NCBI GenBank assembly: GCA_032622095.1
Contig: CP136069.1
Span: 122,874,126 to 122,938,125, forward strand
DNA length: 64,000 nucleotides
Direction of reading: 5' to 3'
Source of the DNA: Siphonodentalium dalli
Lineage: Eukaryota; Mollusca; Scaphopoda; Gadilida; Siphonodentaliidae
In this document: piece by piece, positions 38,241-48,779 of the stretch
Position numbering within the stretch: the stretch's first letter is position 1
Layout: every line of letters begins with the position of its first letter
Program-made: the position numbers and the translations under genes
The notes under the pieces: model-generated
What the model was told of the DNA's origin: nothing
What the model saw: only the letters and a program-made list of their open reading frames with translations
Database searches by the model: none

Positions 38241-38795
38241 ATACAGGGTACTACATGTGCTACACCACTCGGAGAAATGTCTGTGTCATCACACTAAAAT
38301 ACCATGTTAGAACTTGAATTGATATATTCGTAATCGTATATAGTCACCAATAACCGGGTTACTACCGTAGTACCTGACATTGCCCATCTAGTGAACTATT
38401 CAAACCCAACAGGCCTGGTTGATTTCGCTGTGGGATGATGGTTCACTTCCATCCTCAAGCTACGGTACTTATGCCATTTCATGGCATAATTCTGTTCTGA
38501 CGTGCAGGGGTAGATATGCTTGAGACCCCACCACAGTTCAATTCGCACCAGGTTCTCAGCTATTATTATCTTATGTTCGAACTTTACTCATATGTTTGGA
38601 CTGATCATTACCATGATTTTAATGCTGGGTTTTAATAGTCCACTAGATTCACAATGTCCGTTACTACGGTAGTAACCCGGCTATTTGTGACTATATACGA
38701 TTACGAATATATTAATCCAAGTTCTAGCATGGTATTTGTGTGACGACACAGACATTTCTCCGAGTGGTGTAGCACATGTAGTACCTACCCTGTAT
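38241..38795. mobile_element. Long-TIR element, about 555 bp, non-autonomous
   Basis: The left arm (38241 to about 38390) and right arm (about 38650-38795) are inverted copies over about 145 bp. They share ATACAGGGTA, TACTACATGTGCTACACCAC, TCGGAGAAATGTCTGTGT, ATATTCGTAATCGTATATAG and GGGTTACTACCGTAGTA. The core of about 260 bp has no coding potential and includes a small palindrome (TATGCCATTTCATGGCATA). CAGGG-type ends occur in several DNA-transposon superfamilies. No convincing target duplication was found, so I leave it unclassified. It lies directly next to the (TA)n tract that also borders the 716-bp repeat. Confidence 0.85.
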
Positions 38796-39512
38796 GGTAC
38801 ATCCTATAATTATTGTAACATTGAACTTAATGATAAACTTGGTGGTTGCTCCATTACGTGTCACGTACGATCATATTATTTTGTTACCAAGAAGACCCTT
38901 ATCGCTTGTCCAGGATCATCTATAAATTCTGTCCTACTTTCTAGAAAGGCAATGCCCTAAATGAATCAAATTTAAAGGGGATATGTATATTATTTAAAGG
39001 GGCATTGTGTCCTCAGTACGTATGTGGCTTATTTCATGCTGTATTAAATTGTAATGATGTTGAGAAAATACTATTGTATAAGTTACTTTAATATAATAGT
39101 AAATAAAATGCCATACAAAAACACTCATTGTCGAAGCAGTCAGTTGCTATTTGCAATATTGAAATACAGTATATCGAGTTTGAATATACAAGCTCTGTTT
39201 AGTTGTTTTGAACTGAAAATTAGCTATGTGATTTTATTTATATATTACTTTTATAATAAAATACAGGTAGCCCACAATCGTGCTACAATAAAGTAACCCA
39301 GTAAGTCATGAGTGTTTGTGAACCTGATTCTTTTCATGCAACTTTGTCTTGCGTGGGTTCGTGGAACTGGTTGTAATGAACATATTCTTTCTTAAACAAT
39401 TAATGAATTTCTTTGCATATATATAGCATGGACACCAGTCAGAATAATTTTATTGGTGCCAACAACAATATCAGAAGGTGTATTAAACCATTCGCAATGA
39501 ATGTGTTATATA
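38796..39512. other. AT-rich non-coding stretch
   Basis: Two nearby copies of an AAAGGGG word (near 38973 and 38997) are the only local repeat seen. Frames of 74-80 codons at 38736 and 39054 have no recognisable content. Confidence 0.45.
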
Positions 39513-39545
39513 ATTATTGTTTATTGACCTCCAAGTATGAAGAGC
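39513..39545 (-). repeat. 33-bp exact copy of the LINE 3' tail
   Basis: Positions 39513-39545 are the exact reverse complement of 57742-57774, the last part of the LINE 3' region (GCTCTTCATACTTGGAGGTC then AATAAACAATAAT). Similarity stops abruptly at the inner end. It may be an extremely 5'-truncated LINE insertion or a SINE that shares the LINE tail. Confidence 0.75.
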
Positions 39546-39556
39546 TAACGAGTTAT

Positions 39557-40470
39557 GTGGCTTATATTGACACGTATGAATACCTATACAGTGAAAAATG
39601 GGTGGCATACAAAGTCAAATATAACTCTTTTGAGTAGTACTCATTAGGGGCAATAGCCTAACCTGTATATGCAATGCGTTGAAACCAGTTATTAGGGAGA
39701 CATATATAACGAGCACGTACGTGTCTCCATAATCACGGTTTATCACCTATCAGTTAACTTGAGAAAGTTAATATTCCCACAATACCCGCGTGTGGCTTCT
39801 ATATATATATGGACACGTATTTATATATATACAATAAATAAGTTGGTGGCAAAAAAGAGCCAAATATTACTCTTTTGAGTCGCAATCATTGGGGATAATA
39901 ACATAACGTGTACATATACAATACGTTGCAGAAACATACATGCATGTTGGTTATCTTTGTCTCCTTAATAACGGTTTATTACGTATAAGTTAATCTGAGA
40001 AAGTTAATATTCCCACAATACCCATATAGTGGCTTCTATAGACACGTATGTATATCAATACAGTAACAAATGAGTGGCATACAAAACAAATATAACACTT
40101 TTGAGTTGTAATCTTTAAGGACAATAACCTAACATGCATATGCAATGCGTTGTAATCCGTCAATAGGGAGACACATATAACCAGCATGTACGTGTCTCCC
40201 TAATCATGGTTTATTACATATCAGTTAATTTGAGAAAGTTAATATTCCCACAGTGTCCACTATGTGGCTTCTATGGACACGTATTTATACCTATACAATA
40301 ACAAATTGGGTGGCATACAAAGTCAAATATAAGTCTTTGAGTTGTCATCATTAGGGACAATAACCTAACGTGTATATGCAATGCGTTGAAAACAGTTATT
40401 GGGGAGACATATATAACCAGCGTGTACGTGTCTACCTAATCACAGTTTTTTTACCTATCAGTTATCATTT
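39557..40470 (+). repeat. Tandem repeat, about 236 bp, four copies
   Basis: The landmark GTGGCTT occurs at about 39557, 39792, 40029 and 40264. Each unit carries ACACGTAT, GGTGGCATACAAAGTCAAAT, ACTCTTTTGAGT, ATATGCAATGCGTTG, a small hairpin (AGGGAGACA with TGTCTCCCT about 20 bp apart) and GAGAAAGTTAATATTCCCAC. Copies differ by roughly 10-15 per cent and the last is incomplete. Confidence 0.85.
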
Positions 40471-40929
40471 ATTATATTAACTCGCCACGTTATAGTACGG
40501 GGGGAAAAGTCATATTGTACTCCCAAATGTCATATTGGACTCCCGAGTGTACAATGCCACGTTATATTGGGACTCTGTGACGTAACGAATTACCTATTGC
40601 GAAATAAACTGGTGAAATTGTGATGCGCGTACAACAGATTTAGCAAACGTTTCACTTCCGCGTTGAGTATTTTTTATTGCCGTGTTTACTGTTCCAAATC
40701 AAATCATGCATACTGTGTGTTTCGTCATCACGGTTTCTACAAATAAAATGCGAGCGCACAATATCCATGTAACTTGTTAGTTTTTTATCATTCTACATTT
40801 ATATGTATCTGATTTAAAAAATAAAACGATGAAAATACTAAGCACACACACATAGTAACATACTGGTATATAAGCCTTTTATCAAAGTCGGAATGTCATT
40901 TTGAAAAGATAAGAGATCACCCATGACTA

Positions 40930-41740
40930 TCTTTAAACGATTTAGAATTTGGAAAGTTGACGCATAATTTGGTCGCCTATTATAAAAAATAACCAAAAAC
41001 AACCATGTCATCGATGACCTTTCACCTATTAAATGGCGATCGCGATCTTTAAAAAAAATCGTATTAGTAGCGAAAACAGGAATGCATGTTTACATAGCAC
41101 GTGTCTAATTATGCCAGCTAATGGGATTTTATATTCGTGAACAGTTGAAGCTGCTTTCACAGACCTGCGGCCCACGCACAAGGCCAACGCTATCGGGTTT
41201 GTGGCTGACCACTGGCACTGCGCATAAACCGATAGCCGCAGACACTGCACGCATGTGTCAGCCGCAGGTCTGTGAAATCAGCTTTAACTTCAGACAGACA
41301 AAATTGCGACTACGACCTCCAAGTCATCTGGCCATGTGAACGGGTTCCAAACAATTATGTTTCGAGTGAAAAGGTCAGAGGTAGCAAATTACTCTAAATG
41401 ACGCGGAACGTGAAATGTTGACGCATCATTTTGTCGTATATTGCAATTTTAGAAGATATGAACACTTCAATTAAAACAAGTTGTAAATTTTCAATGAGCT
41501 TCCCACAACAATCATGTGATCGATTTTGCAAAAAAAATGTATTGGTAATCGCATTAGCTCAAATATGACTGTACGATTACACACCACATGTCCCAATTAG
41601 GCCAGATAAAGGGATTTTATAATCGACAACGGTTAAACCACAAGACAGACCACCACACTGTTGGTCCAACCAAATTGCGACCACGCCCTTTAGGCCATGT
41701 GTACGTGTGAACGGGTCCCAAACCATATTCTTGCATATGG
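40930..41740 (+). repeat. Diverged direct duplication, about 450 bp apart
   Basis: Several blocks recur in order: TTGACGCATAATTTGGTCG (40958) and TTGACGCATCATTTTGTCG (41418); AAAAAAAATCGTATTAGTAG and AAAAAAAATGTATTGGTAATC; GCCAGCTAATGGGATTTTAT and GCCAGATAAAGGGATTTTAT; CAAAATTGCGACTACGAC and CAAATTGCGACCACGCC; GTGAACGGGTTCC and GTGAACGGGTCCC. This is an old tandem duplication in which the first copy also holds the hairpin at 41142-41290. Confidence 0.75.
41142..41290. mobile_element. 149-bp hairpin element
   Basis: AGTTGAAGCTGCTTTCACAG followed by ACCTGCGGC pairs with GCCGCAGGTCTGTGAAATCAG and CTTTAACT at the other end. An inner pair (GCTATCGGGTTTGTG with GCATAAACCGATAGC) continues the fold. 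It has no coding content and is absent from the second copy of the surrounding duplication, which fits an insertion. Confidence 0.75.
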
Positions 41741-41996
41741 CGAAGTCCACCCGTTATGTGTGTACACCTCCTTTGGTAAGAAATACTGCTGACCTTGTGA
41801 TTTTGATTGCGAATTATAAATGTTATACCTAAACAGAATACAACCAAAGCATATTATGCAATCTGATTGTTAACATTTATGAGGCCTGATAACCCTGACT
41901 AGATCACAGGACGTATAACTGTTATATTTATATATTTACATACACCTGATATCTCTTCCGATTTCCCCATAGCGTTACGGTAGACACGCCCCCTTA

Positions 41997-42068
41997 TTCA
42001 ATGCGTTCATAAATCTATGAACGTAACGTCACGTTCAATGTCGTTCATAGGTTTATGAACACATTGTT
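41997..42068. repeat. Nested palindrome built from GTTCATARATYTATGAAC
   Basis: The two halves (AATGCGTTCATAAATCTATG and CATAGGTTTATGAACACATT) are inverted partners, and each contains its own near-perfect palindrome of 18 bp. The centre is AACGTAACGTCACGTT. Confidence 0.7.
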
Positions 42069-42267
42069 CCCGGAAATCACCGGGGATTGTCGGACATTAC
42101 CGACTGCTTGAGTATCTAGTCAGCCAATACGCCAAAGATTTGATAGCAAACAATATGTAATCGAGGTTCACGATTGGATGGCTTGTGGCATCTGATCGCG
42201 AGCACGGGTGGCACAAGATGTTCGTTTGACTATCAGAATGTTGGTTATCATATAATTCCATAATATG

Positions 42268-42500
42268 TCAAATATAGCGAATTATCGAAATATGAAAATA
42301 CAGCGAAATAGCACGAAAAATGAAAATACAGCGAAATAGCACGAAAAATCGAAATAGGAAAATACAGCGAAATAGCGAAATAGGGCGAAATATAGAGCAA
42401 AATATAGAAATAGGAAATTATTTTTATAAACGAAATAACGGACATATTTGAAAAAAGTGTTTTTGACTTAATAACGGACATATTTGGAGAAGTGTTTTAA
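42268..42500. repeat. Minisatellite rich in GAAAATACAGCGAAATAGC
   Basis: A 27-30 bp motif (GAAAATACAGCGAAATAGC plus ACGAAAAAT) repeats about three times and grades into GAAATAG-type words. A second duplicated block, AATAACGGACATATTTG, occurs at about 42435 and 42471. Confidence 0.75.
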
Positions 42501-42528
42501 AGAGCGTAAGTATATAAATATGAATAAT

Positions 42529-42667
42529 AAACGGCGGACTCAACGTGGTCATGGGTTTTGACTGCGATAAAAAATCAGCAAACTCCGCATAAACCCCTTT
42601 GGGGTTTATGCAGTTTGCTGAATTTTTCTCGCGGTCAAAATCCCATGACCACATTGAAACCGCCGTT
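42529..42667. mobile_element. 139-bp near-perfect hairpin element
   Basis: AACGGCGGACTCAACGTGGTC at the left pairs with GACCACATTGAAACCGCCGTT at the right. Pairing continues through CATGGG, TTTTGACTGCGA and CAGCAAACT to a central TAAACCCCTTTGGGGTTTA. Almost the whole element folds into one stem. No clear target duplication was found. Confidence 0.82.
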
Positions 42668-43283
42668 CATTTCTTATATAAAACAAAGTGCACCATTCCA
42701 AATTTCATGCATAGAAACAAGTTTTATTCCACACCGAGATGCCAGGCCAGATGGCACTGAGTAAAATTTTATTCCATAAAATTATATGGATAGCATACAC
42801 ACACTGTTTACATTTAAAACATTACATGTTTCTGAAATACGCTCAAATTCTTTCATCCTATCTGTGGTTCTACGTAACTCTGGGTGAGAATTTCACACTA
42901 TATGTGCCATGAATATGAATGAGCTAAGATCGCATGTAGTAACATCATGATTTATAATGGAATATGCAATGGTTTGAATGTAATCAATTTCAATTGGGGG
43001 AGGGTCCGGGAGGGTGCGCGAGATCTTTTTTTGGATTTACAGCTGGGAGTTACCGTTCAAATCTCGAGATTAACGGGGTCTTTATTGGTGTTATATGGTG
43101 CTGACAGGTTCATTTAATGACAAAATTACGATTAACCAATTAAGCTGGATAAACAACACATGTGGCGGCACACGTCGGTTTCATTTGCGGCCCAACCAAA
43201 TATACCACATGTAATTTCATTAGGTTGTCGCTTGAGGGACCTAGCAGCAATAATACGCATCGTAGCATTGATCTTGGTTACGA
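42668..43283. other. Non-coding stretch before the foldback element
   Basis: A G-rich run (GGGGGAGGGTCCGGGAGGG) lies near 42997. Nothing else is supported. Confidence 0.45.
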
Positions 43284-43292
43284 GCACTTTTG
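43284..43292. repeat. Left 9-bp target-site duplication
   Basis: GCACTTTTG lies directly before the GGGTCCGTGAAG terminus and is repeated exactly after the other terminus at 46517. Confidence 0.8.
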
Positions 43293-43832
43293 GGGTCCGT
43301 GAAGTTGGATCGAAGTTCGAAGTTCGAAATTCGGTAGAGATTCGACCCCCACTTTTGTTTGCCTCAAATGCATTGTTGTGTTCCAATTCGTGCTCCCCTG
43401 CTCGAATTTTGGGTCAAAAGTGATTTTTTTTCACTTTTTCTGAGATACTGCTGGACTTGGAAAATTTAGCCACGGCGCTGGACTTAGAAAATTTCGCCTT
43501 CAATATTAAGGTGCCGAAGGGAAGTGGCATTATTTATGGCTGGATTGAGCTGAAATTTGGTATGTTTGATACTTTCCATAAGAGAATCAAGCAAACTAAC
43601 GCTCAGCTTCGAGAAATTACGCGATCTATAGGTTTGAATTTCAATCTGGGCGAATTTCGATCTGGATTGAAGTTCGAAATTCAGATTGAAATTCGACCCC
43701 CACTTTTGTTTGCCTTAAGTGCATTGTTGTGTTCCAATTCGTGTTCCCCTGCTCGAATTTTGGGTCCAAAGTGATTTTTTTCACTTTTTCTGAGATACTG
43801 CTGGACTTGGAAAATTTAGCCACGGCGCTGGA

Positions 43833-43985
43833 CTAACGCTCAGCTTCGAGAAATTACTCGATCTATAGGTTTGAATTTCAATCTGAATTTTAATCTGGGC
43901 GAATTTCGATCTGGATTGAAGTTCGAAATTCAGATTGAAATTCAAACCTATAGATCGAGTAATTTCTCGAAGCTGAGCGTTAGTT
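43833..43985. repeat. Internal palindrome in the foldback element
   Basis: TAACGCTCAGCTTCGAGAAA and TTACTCGATCTATAGGTTTG on the left pair with CAAACCTATAGATCGAGTAA and TTTCTCGAAGCTGAGCGTTA on the right, across a spacer of about 60 bp that is itself made of AATTTCAATCTGAA and GATTGAAGTTCGAAATTCAG words. Confidence 0.85.
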
Positions 43986-44414
43986 TGCTTGATTCTCTTA
44001 TGGAAAGTATCAAACATGCCAAATTTCAGCTCAATCCAGCCATAAACAATGCCACTTCCCTTCGGCACCTTAATATTGAAGGCCAAATTTTCTACGTCCA
44101 GCGTCGTGGCTAAATTTTCCAATTCCAGCAGTATCTCAGAAAAAGTGAAAAAAATCACAAAAAAAAGTGGGGGTCGAATTTCAATCTGAATTTCTAACTT
44201 CAATCCAGATCGAAATTCGCCCAGATTGAAATTCAGATTGAAATTCAAACCTATAGATCGAGTAATTTCTCGAAGCTGAGCGTTAGTTTGCTTGATTCTC
44301 TTATGGAAAGTATCAAACATACCAAATTTCAGCTCAATCCAGCCATAAACATGCCACTTCCCTTCGGCACCTTAATATTGAAGGCGAAATTTTCTAAGTC
44401 CAGCGCCGTGGCTA

Positions 44415-44490
44415 AATTTTCCAAGTCCAGCAGGGGGGGGGGGGTCGGAAAAAAATTCCAGGCACGTATGATGGGGTGGGTGGGTGTATG
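44415..44490. repeat. G-run segment, inverted partner of 45915-45965
   Basis: CCAGCAGGGGGGGGGG, GTCGGAAAAAAATTCCAGGC and ACGTATGAT here are the inverse of ATCATACGTGCCTGGAAATT, TTTTCCGACC and a 15-base C-run at 45917-45965. The pair delimits the central part of the foldback element. The homopolymer lengths differ and may be assembly-sensitive. Confidence 0.75.
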
Positions 44491-45267
44491 TCTCTCGGGT
44501 CCAAAAAGCTGTTTTTTCCATGTGCCAAATTTGTTTTCCATTCCTGCTATTGAGTCTTATTTTGATGTGTTTTGAACAGAAACAGGTCATATATAGTTAA
44601 TAGTAATGCTATACTATATATAGAGGTTATCAGTAGTTGGATCAGTTGCACAATGGCCAACAATAACCCAAATTCAACTTGATAGAACTAGAAACTGCGC
44701 TATTGGAAAATTTAATTTAATCAGGATTCCATCTACTGATACAACAAAATAAGAATAACTATGCAGAACTCAGCTGAAAATAAGCAATAAAATGAAAGCA
44801 CATTTGACCATATGAGACATGGAAATAAAGATATAATAAATAATGGAATAAAATAGACTTTTGACAACATAAAACATAAAATCTTAACAAATAAATTGAA
44901 GGCCAGCCGGGCCAGCTTGAACAATTTCAAATTGTTTTCCAAGTTAATGTGGATCAGCTTGTAATGTTGATCACAGTAACACAGATTTTATCGTCACTGA
45001 TATCGTGAGCAAAAAAGAAGTGAGATTGGGCTATCCATCCATATTATTCCCAATTATTACGAAGCCTATTACTTCAAGCAGTGGCTACCAGCCTGCCATT
45101 ACACGCTATAACATGTTTCCTCAGTTCTGGTTTCTGAGATGCACCAAGAAGAGTCACGCGGGTATATCATGGTTGTGTTTGGTATTAGCATTATTCTTCA
45201 AACTGGGATAAACTGGGATGAACAGTTTTATTTCCACATGTTTTGATAAACAATTTGGTTCCAGCAA

Positions 45268-45440
45268 TACAGTAATGAACTAATTAAACGACTCCATAAC
45301 TACAGCAGAATAATGGGTAATTTTTTCAGGGGAGAGCTTTCCGATGAATGACAGCAAGCCATATTTCCAACTAAATCCTGAAAAATTACCCATTATTTTG
45401 CTGTGGTTATGGAGTCAATTAATTAGGGCATTACTGTATA
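45268..45440. mobile_element. 173-bp palindromic MITE nested in the foldback element
   Basis: TACAGTAATGAACTAATTAA at the left pairs with TTAATTAGGGCATTACTGTA at the right. Pairing continues through GACTCCATAAC, CAGCA and AATAATGGGTAATTTTT. TA at both ends fits a TA target duplication of mariner-type MITEs, with CAGTAATG as the TIR start. The insertion sits in the central, otherwise unique part of the larger element. Confidence 0.8.
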
Positions 45441-45769
45441 TCACATAGCAAATATCAAAATATCAAATAATCTGAAATTTGTTGTACCGGTACCATGTAT
45501 TCTGTAGAATACTCAAATGTGATTATGTGACTAGATCATGTGACTATATATTATGAAAATGAATGTTAATAAAAACTTTGGCACTCTGCCTATATATCCC
45601 TAGAAATGTGATTATGTTGACACATTTCTTGATTAATGACATTTATATGATAAATTCGAATAGTATCGTTATCTCATTATGCACTGTTCTATTCAAATAT
45701 CGCGCAATAAATTATGATAATGCAGGATAATCAGCTATTTGGTTGCTCAGTTGATAATTTTCTCAAATT

Positions 45770-45915
45770 TAGGGGGGTGGGTATCCAAAACTGACCGGAA
45801 AAAAATTCCTGAAACGGAAAAAAAAGGGTGGGTGTCCAAAATTGCCTGGAAAAAAAGGCCGGAAACGGAAGAAATTGGGTGGGTGGGTCCCCCGAGGCCG
45901 GAAAAAATTAAAATG
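45770..45915. repeat. Short tandem GGGTGGGTRTCCAAAA / CCGGAAACGGAA block
   Basis: Three copies of a roughly 47-bp unit (GGGTGGGTATCCAAAACTGA, GGGTGGGTGTCCAAAATTGC, GGGTGGGTGGGTCCCC), each followed by CCGGAAA-type words. It lies inside the foldback element; a related GGGTGGGTGGGTGTATGTC occurs at about 44470. Confidence 0.65.
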
Positions 45916-46516
45916 ATCATACGTGCCTGGAAATTTTTTCCGACCCCCCCCCCCCCCCCTGAGTCCAGCAGTATCTCAGAAAAAGTAAAAAAAAATCTCT
46001 TTTGACCCAAAATTCGAGCAGGGGAGCACGAATTGGAACACAACAATGCATTTAAGGCAAACAAAAGTGGGGGTCGAATTTCAATCTGAATTTCGAACTT
46101 CAATCCAGATCGAAATTCGCCCAGATTGAAATTCAAACCTATAGATCGAGTAATTTCTCGAAGCTGAGCGTTAGTTTGCTTGATTCTCTTATGGAAAGTA
46201 TCAAACATACCAAATTTCAGCTCAATCCAGCCATAAACAATGCCACTTCCCTTCGGCGCCTTGATATTGAAGGCGAAATTTTCTAAGTCCAGCGCCGTGG
46301 CTAAATTTTCCAAGTCCAGCAGTATCTCAGAAAAAGTGAAAAAAATAACTTTTGACCCAAAATTCGAACAGGGGAACACGAATTGGAACACAACAATGCA
46401 TTTGAGGCAAACAAAAGTGGAGGTCGAATCTCCACCGAATTTCGAACTTCGAACTTCAATCTAACTTCACGCGAATCTCCACCGAATTTCGAACTTCGAT
46501 CCAACTTCACGGACCC

Positions 46517-46525
46517 GCACTTTTG
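46517..46525. repeat. Right 9-bp target-site duplication
   Basis: GCACTTTTG follows the TTCACGGACCC terminus and matches 43284-43292 exactly. Confidence 0.8.
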
Positions 46526-48779
46526 AAGAGCTTTCTTAATCTTCAAGTATTTTTCGCAAATTGCCCAGACCATCTGGTGTGTTAAACTCTTCCCTAAACC
46601 GAAATGAGGCCAGTCCGTCCCATTTAAATCGCGCGAGGTGGCTTCGCGCGCAACGGAAACGTCTCATGCTGTGAACCATGTATGAATTTACCAGTATTAC
46701 TAAACTGAATTCCAAGATAATTTTATTCATTAACAGCTTCTGACACTTGGGATTAATGGGAGCCAAATCTGACTGGTTACACAAATCAGTACAATCATAT
46801 ATATAATCTTACAACCGGCTCTGGTGTACTTCCGTACACAAAACTACACAATAATTGTTTAAATACAAGCACCATCGGTCTCTATTGGCACAATTCAAGT
46901 ACAATTGCATTTTAGATTGGAATTTACGAAACTATTCATACATATAAAGCTGGACATCAATATTGGAACACACACAGGATAAATTTCTATCAGGCTAATT
47001 GATAACCTTATATCGAGTTACAACAAACGAGGCCGCATCGACAAGTTCGTGGCATCTGTGCACTGGCTGATTTATTACCTCTTGCGTGATGAGGTGAAAT
47101 CAAAGAGATACCGATACCGGATATGGCATTAATTTGTCCATACATTAGGAAGAAAATTCCAGGGATATACATGTACGATGGGTTCTTCTCAGAAGATAGC
47201 AGTCATTCTACTTACATATTTGGGACTGGCCACGACTGCTACAGTTACCATTCTGTAGTCGATCCCAGTCTATCTGCTATATTTTCATGGCAATTACTTT
47301 ACTTAATGCGTGTTAATCGTCGATAATCGTTCTTGGCTGCGTGGTATTCTCGTGGTGATTCCTTTGTGCGATTGGCAGCATCATTTTATTTAACGGAAAT
47401 TTTATCGAAATTCAACCCGTCGATTGTAAAAATTGGCCCAAAGAAAGTAAAGATACCAATATACCGCGATTACTCATAAAAATATGTTATATTGTGTGTG
47501 CTATAAAATATGCATATGTGCATATATATGAAATTACTTTGATACTAACAATTCTTGAAAATTTTATTAATTGTTGAAAATGAGCATTTTAAATTAAATT
47601 TGGAAAAACTAAATTTTATTTATATAAATTTTGATCCCAGTTTTCAAAACAAATTAATTTAAATTTAAAACTTTAGTTACGTTTTGGACATTAAATTCGA
47701 TATTTTAAAGTGATCTGAAACACTCCGGTAGGGTGATGAAATAGAAATGGAGAATATCTTGCTGAAAGTAGTTATTTTTACAAATATTATATCCAAATTG
47801 ACAGAACACACCGTAATTCTTATATATATACATTAAATACAGTGACCCCCCGATGGCGAAATCATTTGTGTTAATTTACCGCCGATAGTTGCGTCCCGAA
47901 TCGGGAAGTAAATATTTACAATTGAGCGTATAATATAGTAGTTCAGACGATGTTTTCTATGAAGTGGTACGGTCGATTTGTTTGAGATTTTCGGCAATGT
48001 TAGTAGAATTCATACATCCCCTCATGGCATAGCGCATGCATACTAACTAATCAGTTTCACGCGTCCGAACAAGTGCATAATATGTCTTTAACTTATGAAT
48101 TTTTGTAATGTTATATCCAATTTTTCACCCATTTGTTAGAACACGATATCGCCGCACAAACTACCGAAACCATTTGCGTACATGTAATATGAACAAACAC
48201 AAGAAAATAGTAATGCCAACTAAAATAAAATGCGACAACAAAACATGACATGGATATAAAGGCCATAGACACAGATAAACAAATATGATATATATATATA
48301 ATTCAATATATGAAATTGTTTTTTATTATAAAAGATTTTATCTGACAATTCTGTATTCATTGACGCTAAGACCACGTGCGATTTTTCCGTGTTTTTTCCG
48401 TGTTAAAATGTTGGCCACGCGTGGTTTTGAAAACACCACGGGCCTTGTATACTGTGGTTGACACATCTTGACTTCTAGAATATACCGTGGCGCATCCATT
48501 CTAACAATACCCCTCTCCCAATCATGTTGACTTGCTATAGTGAACAGTCATTGAAGTTTTAACTAATCTAGCCGAAATGTAGGCTAAGCGTTTTTTGGAA
48601 TGCGTAACCGTCTATGACGTGTCATCGGTCGACCCCATTCATGACTGATTTGATGGATACGCTCACAGTATGTAGCCCACCACGCATGTGTACCGTCATG
48701 TATCAATCACCATAACGAATGCAAATTTAGCCCTCCCCGGTTCTTGTAATTTAACAGAACCCAGCTGTTCGAAGCCAAA
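46526..48779. other. Non-coding stretch, very AT-rich at 47480-47720
   Basis: A 67-codon frame at 47123-47326 and others have no recognisable domain. An AAATTTAAATTAAATTT-type low-complexity tract lies at 47570-47700. A small palindrome, CCACGCGTGG, lies near 48414. No RNA gene was recognised. Confidence 0.5.

Larger units (their letters stand above)
43293..46516. mobile_element. Foldback-type element with long TIRs and 9-bp TSD (MULE-like)
   Basis: The element is 3224 bp. Its termini are GGGTCCGTGAAGTTGGATCG and the exact inverse. The terminal arms are 43293 to about 43832 and about 45960-46516, each around 540-555 bp and colinear when inverted. Shared landmarks are TTCGAAATTCGG, CCACTTTTGTTTGCCT, CATTGTTGTGTTCCAATTCG, ATACTGCTGGACTTGGAAAA, AAGGGAAGTGGCAT and CTTCGAGAAATTAC. 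A further inverted copy of the arm lies at about 43940-44430. No transposase is recognisable in the centre; the long minus-strand frames of 179 and 214 codons merely run through the arms. A 9-bp TSD with very long TIRs is typical of Mutator-like and foldback elements, so that is the likely class. Confidence 0.85.

Noticed and set aside
43781-46391. Minus-strand frames of 179 and 214 codons sharing a long common segment
   Set aside because: The shared part is the foldback arm, present in several orientations and equally open in other frames. It is repeat sequence rather than a gene pair.
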